From contig VTFK01000308.1 in the NCBI GenBank assembly GCA_009617715.1, positions 310,001 to 374,000 on the forward strand: 64,000 bases of DNA, in the 5' to 3' direction. The notes beneath the pieces were generated by a model, which worked only from the letters and a program-made list of their open reading frames with translations, had not been told where the DNA came from and searched no databases. This stretch comes from Plectrocnemia conspersa (taxonomy: Eukaryota; Arthropoda; Insecta; Trichoptera; Polycentropodidae). Numbering within the stretch: position 1 is the stretch's first letter; every line of letters begins with the position of its first letter. Shown piece by piece: positions 47,534-57,288 of the stretch. Made by a program: the position numbers and the translations under genes.

Positions 47534-50500
47534 CTTTATTATTTATTTAATTTGCAATTTTTAGTATCCATATCTAAACATGGTGAGCGAAGCTTAACAG
47601 TATATAAAACCGTTGAAGTACAATTTATAAATAAAGCACAACAGCATACATGCCCATTTGTATTTTTAGTAGAACAAAATTTATTAATTTTCATTGAAGC
47701 ATTGAAAAATAAATATTCGTATTAAATTAATCGATACGCAATAATAGAAAAAAGTATTTGTCGCTCATACGCGTTAAAAGCGCAATAAACCAAAATGCTA
47801 TAAGTGCTTAAGACTCGCCGACAAGTGCATTTGTACGTAACGAACAAAGTTTCCAAGAGATTAGCATTCTCAATGGCCGCTCGGTGCCTTTAAAAATACA
47901 ATTGTATTGATAGCAAATGTAATATGTAATGTGTCACGACAAGTGCAGTGTTATTCAAGACTTAAAAAACGTGAAATCAGCCGCTTCCCTCTTCACGGTA
48001 ACCCTGCTTTAACTACGACATCTGAAATATAGAGTTCAACCCCATCTTCTGAGATGACTGGATTCGACAGACCCAGACAAAACTACGATAAAAGCATGCA
48101 TTTATAATAATTAAAAAAAACTGTACGTGACTCAAAACTTATGGCACGATAATAATAATTTATTACTAAATAATTTTTACTTTTATGAAGATAGAAACGC
48201 TAGGTCAGAACAGACAAGTATGATTTATTTGGAATACACGCATCTTTACTTTTAATCCATTTGTTCAAGGCTTTTAAAACAAGCCGCCGATAGGATGCAA
48301 TTAAGATCTCATAAACCAAAACAATTACCGCTTTCAGTACATATTTATTTACATGAGAAGCAAATAGTTATTCATATACTCATATGATTTTTACATGGAA
48401 AATTGAATATTTTAGTTTCAAATTCAAAAGTGTGCTAAATTTAGAAATTGACGTATTCGATATTCAAACAGTTTATAAAATAAATATTTAACGAATTTCT
48501 AATATATCACACAAAATAATATATTCAATTTCAAACAACGACTTGCGAACTTGCAAACTAACTATTTGTGAGCGCTTGTTTTGTGAAATTATATTTACAC
48601 TCAAACAGTTGTATTTGAAATGCTAAGTAGATTTTAATACGTCTTTTAAAATTGGATAAATATTTATATTCATATATTATGTTTACTTTTAGAATGTACC
48701 TTTCTTGTTATTTAAAAGGGTACGAGTAGCGTTAAGCAGGTTAGCAAAGTCTATCAGTCTGCTCGGTGTCGTTTTAGAACAATGTTGATATACACAATAT
48801 CAGACCAGCTAGTTCCAAAACTTCCAATATTGTTCATATAAACTTAACAGTTAATCTTTAAAACGTATACATATGTACATATTATTTAATAACCAGAGTG
48901 ACAGTTATACTTCATAATTCACAAACATAAAATATAATGCACTATTTACTGTTCAAAGCATAATAAACTACATTTTAAATGTACATAGTATAATATAATT
49001 AACCATTAAAAAATGTCAATTGAACGAAGGTACTTTATAAACAAACACCCGAGTGAAATCATTATATTTGGAACACCCAAAAGTGACGTTAACTAACGAT
49101 GACTGAGTCAGACTTTCGAAAATCATAATCTTCTTAAAAAATGAATTAATTCTAATAAATATTTACAAATATAATATAATATATTTACCATTGCTCGATT
49201 TGCATCAAAACATATTAAAAAATTGTAAGTATCTCAATACACCACGCCAAAAATTATATAATTATTATAATCACATTTCAACAAATTATCCGACATCAAT
49301 TTAAAAATATTTTATCAGCTAAATAAAATTATAATGTCCACGTAATAAAATAACTTATAAATTGAAAAATAATTGTTAACAAGGTAGATGACGTAAGCAA
49401 AGGAGCTGATGTAAGAAATAATAGACACTAAGTAAAGATCAGTTCCGTTGACAACCGATATACAAATATATTTACTAGGAAAACAACAGCGGTAACTGCA
49501 CGTGTTTTTGTGCAACACGACCTTTCTTTTGCAAAACCCAAAAAATAGAAATTGGATTAGATGGGAGTTACGATTTTTTCTGATAAAGTCGCTTGACGCG
49601 CTTTATTTTTAAAGTAATTGAGTTATAAATATTTATGCAAATATTATAGAATAAAATATACGTAAATACTGCATAGCCCTTTTAGTCCTAGACAATTTGG
49701 CCTAACATATGTAAAAAAATTTAAATAAATTTTTTTTTTGTGTACTTTCAATAATGTAAAATAATAAAAAGCAATAATAGTTAATTGTTATGTTGGAACC
49801 AATAAATAAATTACATATTATTTTTATTAAAAATAAATTCGCATAGCAACAACGAAAAAATGTTTATAGACACATGCTACAAATTAATTAAATTGTACGC
49901 AATTAATTATTTACACGTGTTGCGCATTTATAAGTAATTATCATTCATATTTATCGAATTAAATATTTACTATAAATATGGAGCAATTAAGAAAATAAAT
50001 GGTCATTAACAATTCGTCAAAACTACATACAGTTGTACTATTTTCGGAGAGCTCGTCTGCAAATCTTTACTATTCCTAGCTTTCGTCACCACAGCGCCCC
50101 ACTGGAGGGCGGGCGCTAAAGTGGTGACTTCCCGACGTGATCTAAAGATCAGTCACCGGACAGTACTCAATCACTTCGGTCGAACTACCATCGTATCATT
50201 TCTGGAACATCCGCAACCTCGTTTCCTGGCTTCCGCTGCCACAGCACCCCTCTGGAAGGCGGGGGCTAAAGTTACAACAATAAAAATAAATGATTATTTT
50301 TTATATGTATTTACATCAAAGAATATATCAATGATGTAAAAAACACCCATCAACACATTTTAATTATATCGTCTAGTAAAACCTATCTTTAGTTGGTAAC
50401 GAAAAAAAATAATATTACATTATTTTTTAATGAGAAAGTTTTTTTTAAAACATACATTTCGCGCAAATTTTTCAAAAAAGTTTTTATTTAAAGACTTATT

Positions 50501-51100
50501 TATTGCTAATATTTAATATATATATGTTTAGTGAAAAATATTCCATAGTACTATTTGAGTAAAAATACATTTGAATCGAGATAAAAATAGTAGAAAGAAT
50601 TTCATTTATGCATTATCTGTTTTTGTATTCAATTCGTCAGCCATCCCTATCATAAAAAAGGGGCCAATAGGCCGCGGCGGCGGGGTCATATCTCTGTTAC
50701 ATAACAGAATTACTGGGAATTGCTAGGTACTGTCAGACTTTCCTGAGATAAAGCAAATATTTCATTTATCCAGCTGAATGTCAAATGTAGCAATTAATGT
50801 GTATAAAAACGCATCGAAAGTTAAACAGTATATATAATATATAGTTTAGGTCATTACGATTAAATTACCATTAAATTAACCTCATTTAATTGCCCTCATT
50901 ACATTAATATCATTTTCTAAATTTTATTGATACTACTGGGTTTACTTTGATGACAAATTGACATTATTTTCCACGACCACATTGCGCAAGTTGATGAGCA
51001 AAAGAAAGTTGACATTGTCTGGGATAATAAATCATTTGATTGTGTGGACAGGTTGAATCAATATAGTATGCTTCTATACACTTGTTCGTGGGAAAGGACT
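47534..51100. other. Gene-free spacer between genes B and C
   Basis: AT-rich without coding signal (the ORFs at 49315-49518 and 50121-50339 are not supported). It contains the palindromic repeat at 50045-50280 and an unexplained GC cluster ggccgcggcggcggggtc near 50,671. Confidence 0.45.
50045..50280 (-). repeat. Palindromic GC-rich repeat, copy 2 (inverted partner at 35165-35345)
   Basis: Two units of the same family in tandem. The one at 50086-50128 is self-complementary: gtcaccacagcgcccc pairs with gggcgctaaagtggtgac around a short loop. Both units carry the complement of ggaagccaggaa or a variant. The intervening sequence is unique. Confidence 0.6.
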
Positions 51101-51142
51101 GGATATTTCATATATATATAGTGAAAATGGTCGAATCATCTT

Positions 51143-51149
51143 TATATAA
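51143..51149 (+). promoter_or_regulatory. Candidate TATA box of gene C
   Basis: TATATAA about 80 bases before the gene C ATG, with an initiator-like catacagtac about 20 bases further on. Less secure than for A and B because the phrase of the A/B promoter is absent. Confidence 0.4.
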
Positions 51150-51223
51150 TTCATCGATTGCATCATACAGTACCACACTTGATAATCGATAATTTCAACT
51201 TGTGACAATCAAAATAGAGAAGA

Positions 51224-52675
51224 ATGACTATCATTTGTGGAAAAGTGTGCTTCTTGTTATTGGCTGTTTCTTGTGCAGTGAGTATTTTTGTCTAGTTTTT
51301 CTAGTAATTACATGAAAAACCATTTAATCTAACGTTGATATTTTTATGTGTATATCAAAATATATTGTAGTCAAAACTATATTTATTTTATTTTTACTTT
51401 TTCTATTTATAATTTACCAAAGCGTAAGAGACACAACTTTCATTTAAAAATGACCAATAATACTAATAAAATAAATGTAAAATATTAAGACATTTTTATT
51501 TTAATTTTCAGCTAATCTCAGCTGATGATTATGAGGACTACAACATCATTGGCATTGCAGTAGAAAAACCTAGTAGCTCTAGCTCCAGTAGCTCCAGCGA
51601 AGAAAATGACTCATTACCACATAATCAACAACTATCTTTAAATCATCATCACAAGCGTAGTGCAAGGAATCAACCCGGTTCTGTAAGCAGAGGAGGAAAT
51701 CCCATAAAAATAGCCATCATGCCACGTTTCGATATTAGATCAAAACATTCTAGCTCTAGCTCCAGTTCTAGTGAAGAGCATCATAAGAAGCATCAAAAAC
51801 GCCGTATTAATCATTCCTCTAGTTCTAGCTCAAGCGAAGAACGTCATAAAAACGACAAAAATCATTACATTATTCTTAACTTCAGTTCTAGCGAAAATCG
51901 GTACTCAAAATATTCTAGAAGTTCTAGTTCTAGCGAAGAGCGCCACAGAAAACACAGTAAACGTTTTAATAGATCTAGCTCTAGTTCTAGCGAAGAGTGG
52001 CATAAAAATCGCTCGAAGCATTCTAAAAGATCTAGCTCTAGTTCTAGCGAAGAGCGTCACGTAAAACGCACAAAGCGTTCACGTAGATCGAGCTCCAGTT
52101 CTAGCGAAGAACACCACATGAAACGCACGAAGCATTCTAAAAGATCTAGTTCCAGTTCTAGCGAAGAGCGCCATATAAAACGCACTAAGCGTTCACATAG
52201 ATCTAGCTCTAGTTCTAGCGAAGAGCACCACCTAAAACGCACGAAGCGTTCTAATAGATCTAGCTCTAGTTCTTCAGAAGAACGTTATTATAAGTATAGA
52301 AAGCATTCTAGCAGTTCTAGCGAAGAGCACCACCTAAAACGCACGAAGCGTTCTAACAAATCTAGCTCTAGTTCTTCAGAAGAACGTTATCATAAGTATA
52401 GAAAGCATTCTAGCAGTTCTAGCGAAGAGCATCACAATAAGTCACGCAAAAGAAATATCTCAAGAAAACATAATCGCAACCATAAAAACCACAACTCTGG
52501 TTCTAGTTCTTCCAGCGAAGAAAGAGCTCCGATTATCATTTTTACTGATCTGTCAAAAAGCGATGAATCCCATCATCGTCACGGAAGAAGGTCGCGTCAT
52601 AATCATAGCCCACCTGTTCATCATGAACCCAAATCTTCCTGGATGGCTGAGTTGCAGAGGTTTTTTATGAGATGA
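51224..52675 (+). CDS. Gene C: secreted Ser-Glu-Glu / Lys-Arg-His repeat protein (probable phosphoserine-rich adhesive or matrix protein)
   Basis: Exon 1 (51224-51277) encodes MTIICGKVCFLLLAVSCA; exon 2 (51512-52675) continues LISADDYEDYN, so the signal peptide is probably cut after ISA. The precursor has 405 residues. About 14 blocks of 3-9 Ser ending in Glu-Glu alternate with basic segments rich in Lys, Arg and His (for example ERHVKRTKRSRR), mostly at a 19-residue period. Each Ser run ending in EE offers several S-x-E sites, the target of the secretory-pathway Fam20C kinase, so heavy phosphorylation is expected. The result would be a chain of alternating strong negative and positive charge, as in caddisfly silk and sandcastle-worm cement. 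Single open frame, no Cys after the signal peptide. Function is inferred from composition; no named family recognised. Confidence 0.85.
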
Positions 52676-52756
52676 TAGTATAAATTAAAAACAAATGTGT
52701 GTATCTCTGAATGATATATAATCCATATCCCTATAATATACCACCTATGTACAAAC

Positions 52757-52762
52757 AATAAA
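52757..52762 (+). terminator. Poly(A) signal of gene C
   Basis: AATAAA 82 bases after the gene C stop. Confidence 0.55.
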
Positions 52763-53815
52763 GTAGTTATTAATATATAATTATAGTTGAATACTATTAA
52801 GCATGTTTAGTTGATAAAATTTTTGTGAAATAAATTGTGTAATCTTACAAAAATAATTTAGTTTTATTTTTATATAATTAATATAAAATTGCCATAAAAT
52901 TTCGAAACCACTGTGAAATTTAAACGAAACATTTATAAGCTCAATAAATTAAATGTGTCTATTTATAAAGTACGTTAAATATTTGATACTACTAATATAA
53001 CAATATTCACATTTCACTTTAAAATAGATTTGCTAGAAAATTTTACAAACAAGTGAAACATCTGCTTTAACTTTTCAAATTGCGTGGAAATAGATAGCAA
53101 GTTTTATATGTATTTATATTATTTTTAATTATGTAATACTGTAAAGAATATTCTTTAAATAAAAAAAAATACTTCTTGTATCTAAAAATTAGAGAATGGG
53201 AAAATCCTCAGGTTTTATTACACTTCGGTGCGCTTCATTTTTGTTACATCCCTTTTAGTGATGCCTCAATTTCAGCTTTAGCCCTCGGACCCTAAGGGCC
53301 GAACCCTTTGGCCAACTTGCGTTGAAATGCAATTTGCTCGTCATTGGTAGTCCAGTTGGGTCACAGAGTTTACTTCCTCTTAGGAGCTTGGGAATTCAAG
53401 CTCAAAAGAAGTCCCTCACTCTCCCACACTGTTAATGGCCAACTCCAGCGTGTACTTAAAAGATTTATGAACGATTAATTTTTTTTAGATACAAAGGCGG
53501 AAACAATTTTTTTGAACTGACGATCTCACTTAAAAATTCGGGCCCATTTAATTTATTCGTATATTTGATCGCAAGGTTTATAGAATATCTACTCGGCTCA
53601 ATTTCATTTAGCAATATTAAGTTCGAACCAATAAGAAAGTCAAAATCTTGTTACACCTTCTGAAGTTTTTCAAAACTCCAGTTTAGTTGTTCGATTATTG
53701 TGTCAACAGCGTATTTGTATATAATACAAAATTTCTCATCTTCGTTTAAATTAGCATAATCAGCAAAAGCTTCATATTCAAATAGTTTCAGAACTTTTAT
53801 TTTTTTACTTATGCT
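52763..53815. other. Gene-free spacer
   Basis: AT-rich first half. Then 53,215-53,470 is a moderately GC-rich unidentified patch, possibly an old transposon (minus-strand text is frame-broken and unassigned). Nothing else seen. Confidence 0.4.
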
Positions 53816-54822
53816 TGCACTACACTCTCTGGAAGTTGTCTGAACCGAAGTTCAACTGAAGTCGGCCGTGGTCACCAACTTCCGAGTAGCGGCCACACTA
53901 CCACAAATTTCATATGCAGTCCGGACGGCGGCCGTGAATGACGTCCGCATGGCGGCTGCTGTCACGTACAGCTGACATATTTGCGCGCGATCAAAAAACG
54001 TGCCTAATAATCGCAATTTTTAAATTGTCATATTATTAAAATTACGCTACTGATAATTATAAAAGTTTGTACGGGCACTCACCAATACTTTTCGGTCGTA
54101 AATATTAAATTTACGCAAAATCTTTGTCGGCTTTTGCAAAATGCCATAAGACATAAAAATGATACTTCAGAATACGAACACCACATCTGTGACTGTCCTA
54201 GAATTTGTCGCCATCGATTCTAAATAAGAATTCGTTATGGTGTGACATTTATATAAACCGATCTAGGAAAATACATAAGGATATTCGAAACGATTTTTAT
54301 TTAACAAAATCAAGTACCACTAATTATTTTTTAATTATTTAGTTTTATATGGAAAAAATATATAATAACGATATCTGTTAAAAGAATATACTATCAAAAA
54401 TATAATTTATCCTTTTGGTGCCCTAAAATATTCAAAGATGTCAGTAAGAGTATGTTGAAGTCCCCGATGTGGTATTATAACTTGACCACGTGACACGATG
54501 CAGCGCTCGTCATTCGTGCTGACCATAGGACGCCTACGCGCATACTTAAATTGAAGCGAATTACACGTTCTATCTCAGTTTAGGAAAAACCACTCTCGTC
54601 ACATAGCACGCGAGAGAGCGAAAGGGGAAGTATCTTATCGCTCGCGCTCGAAAGAGCAGCTCCGACTTCGGTCCATTTGCCGACAATTTTACCTCCCGTT
54701 ATCGGTAACCTCGGACAACTTCCGTGAGATTTTAGAGCGGGCAGAACCGAACTCGACCGAAGTAACCCACTATATTCTCCGTCCTTGGCCAACCTTGGCC
54801 AACTTCCAGAGAGTGTAGTGCA
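53816..54822. mobile_element. 1,007-bp non-autonomous DNA transposon with perfect 23-bp terminal inverted repeats
   Basis: The left end at 53816-53838 begins TGCACTACACTCTCTGGAAG; the right end at 54800-54822 is its exact complement over 23 bases. Subterminal parts also look related (cggccg and cttccg motifs on both sides). No transposase is encoded; the 89-codon minus ORF at 54580-54849 overruns the end and is an artefact. No clear target duplication was found, so the superfamily is open. Confidence 0.75.
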
Positions 54823-55309
54823 GGCATTAAATATAGAATCAATATTCAACGACTTAGCTAGATGTATACTCTGTTAACAGTCAAAATTTATCCAAATAAA
54901 AAAATAAAAAATCTCTTGGTAGTAAAATTATAAAGGAACAATTTGCTTTTCGCGAAATACATTCAACAACTTTTAACACAGCTCGGAATTTTGTACCTAT
55001 GTATATATTTTTAAACTATTTTTTTCTTTAAATATTTTTATAATTCAGTAGCAGCGAACGTTGATAAAACATTAATTGAAAAACAATCATGTTGTTATTA
55101 AAAATTTTCGTCATGATCAACAGATGTCAATTGCAATAAAATATTAATTACAATAAAAATAATCTTTATTACTTAGTACAAATAAAATTAATATATAGTT
55201 TTAAATACAGAATTAACATATTTTGTTAAACTTGAAGTAATGTATTGAAAAAATATTTTTATATTAATTATTTTTTTATTTGCAATGTCTATACATTAAC
55301 AATGAGTAT
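54823..55309. other. Gene-free stretch
   Basis: AT-rich; nothing seen. Confidence 0.5.
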
Positions 55310-56049
55310 TTTTTTTAATTATTATATTGGCATGTAAAGAAAACATGCCATTGGATGCCCCTCCATATTTATTAATACTAAATCTAATTTATTTTATATA
55401 CTACTAAATTATTTGTTTATACTTATTTACTATTTTACATTTATTATTTGTCATGTCTGTTAGGTATGTCAGATGGTTTAAACCGTTTAAGTCGTCTGGT
55501 GTCGTCATATCTTGTCAACTAGTTATGTTGCCATTTTGTTTGGGTGGAGTTTTAGTCTGTCTCTGTATGTCGTGTATTTGTTCGTTATTTCATATTTTAT
55601 GAATTCTATGTTTAGGTCGTTATGTATTACGTCATTAGGAACATACCAGGGAGCGTCGACTATCATTCGTAGAACCTTATTTTGAAATCTCTGGATGATG
55701 GCGATGCTGGAAGCACAGGCACGTCCCCAAAGTTGAATCCCGTATGTCCATACTGGTTTGATAATTGACTTGTACATTAGTAGCTTGTTTTCCAGTGACA
55801 GAGACAGTGCAGTGGAAAAGGATTTTCATTGGAAAGTGGGAAAGCCCTGGATTTTCATAGATTTTTCCGAGCTTTTCCGACATTTGGTTGGTCCCAGGGG
55901 TTTTTCCGTTTTCCCGGATTTTCCGGTTTTTCCGGGAGAATTTTCCGGGCGGGTCGGCTAGCCCACGGAGGGAGGTTCGGGTACCGGGGTTTTCCGTTGT
56001 TTTTCCGGTGTTCAAGTGAGTTTTTCCGAGTTTTTCCGGGTAAATCGAG

Positions 56050-57288
56050 ATGGAGGAACTTGCACGAATGCGAAAGGCGATCACCGAACTTGACCTATTT
56101 ATCAAGAAAAAGCCAAATGTGCATAATCCCATAAAGGAGGGCGTAACTGAGGTCAAGAGCGCACTCATCGCCCTTGAAACAGCAATCAAACGAGCTGGCC
56201 TTCCGGTGGTGACGATGAGCGAAACACCAGCAGGGACAGTTGAAACTCCCAATTGCGGCTGCCGCGACACCTGCGGCCATCGCGACATCCGCGGCATCCG
56301 CGTCATCGGCGGCCATCGCGTCATCTGCGGCCGCTGAGCTTCCAGCAGCTACCGCACACTACGCGACAACTACTCCTGCAGCTACCGCTCCCCTCGCGGT
56401 TGACACATTTGCGGGGTTTACATCAGCGGAAGTGTCGACTCGCGCCTCCGATTGGCAGCAAGTGAAGAATGGAAGCAGAGGGGGAAAAAACCAGAAGATG
56501 ATGGCGCCGAGAAGCTCAGCCTCGGCGAAGGCCGACCCGGCAAGGAAGCCGGCGGCGAAGAAAACAATGACCCCACCTACGAGAAACACGGCCGCGACGA
56601 AGAAAGAGGGCACCCTTCAGACGAAGAGTGTCGCAACCGGCCCTCGAAACGAGGCGATCGCGGTGAAGACGGGCTCCCTGTCCTACGCGGACGCGATCCG
56701 CGCCATCAGGAAGGGAGTGTCCAATCCGGAAGTAACGAAGGAAGTCCGCAGGATAAGGCAAACGAGGAACGGGGATGTCCTCCTAGAAATGGAGCGAGGA
56801 TCCCAGAAGACGGAGGAGCTTCTGACCTCGATCAAGGAGACACTAGGAGAGAACATGCAGGTTCGCCGACTTGTGCCACAGATGCGCATCGTCCTCCGAG
56901 ACCTCGACGGAGGAACGGTCAAGGAGGAAGTCGTCGAGGCCATTCGAGCCTCAGCAGAGGAAGCGACCGACATGAAGGTCTCGCTGAAGCCGGCCTACGG
57001 AGGAACCCAGACGGCAACTGTCATATTGAACAGAACAGCAGCCGCCCGCTGCTGCTGGCACTGGGGAGGGTTCGCGTCGGTTGGATACACAGCCGAGTTC
57101 GAGCTGCTCAGAAACAGGAGGAGCGCTGCTTCAGGTGTCTCGGCATGGGCCACATCGCGGCCAACTGCACGGACCACAACGACCGGAGCAAGGAATGCTT
57201 CCGTTGCGGCCTCGAAGGCCACAAAGCAGCAACCTGCACCGTCAAAATCTACAGCACAGCAGAGAGGAAACGGCAGACTCAGGCGTAA
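56050..57288 (+). pseudogene. R1-clade ORF1 (nucleic-acid-binding, zinc knuckles), frameshifted
   Basis: Starts MEELARMRKAITELDLFIKK at 56050, shifts frame near 56,240 into an Ala/Thr/Pro-rich stretch, then a conserved body (SLSYADAIRAIRKGV, VRRIRQTRNGDVLLEMERGS, VRRLVPQMRIVLRDLD). It shifts again near 57,040 into CFRCLGMGHIAANC and CFRCGLEGHKAATC, two CCHC zinc knuckles, and a TAA at 57286-57288. The protein would package element RNA. At least two one-base shifts disable it. The overlapping 56452-57288 ORF is a shadow except for its zinc-knuckle end. Confidence 0.8.

Noticed and set aside
51771..52242. Alternative-frame ORFs in the Ser-rich gene C
   Set aside because: Shadows of the 57-base repeat; no signal peptide or homology.
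54580..54849. 89-codon minus ORF near 54.7 kb
   Set aside because: Runs over the inverted end of the 1,007-bp element and has no similarity I can see.
55677..56324. 215-codon minus ORF and other minus ORFs over the R1-clade element
   Set aside because: Shadows of the GC-rich plus-strand ORF1 and ORF2; the first part only overlaps the jockey C-terminus by chance.
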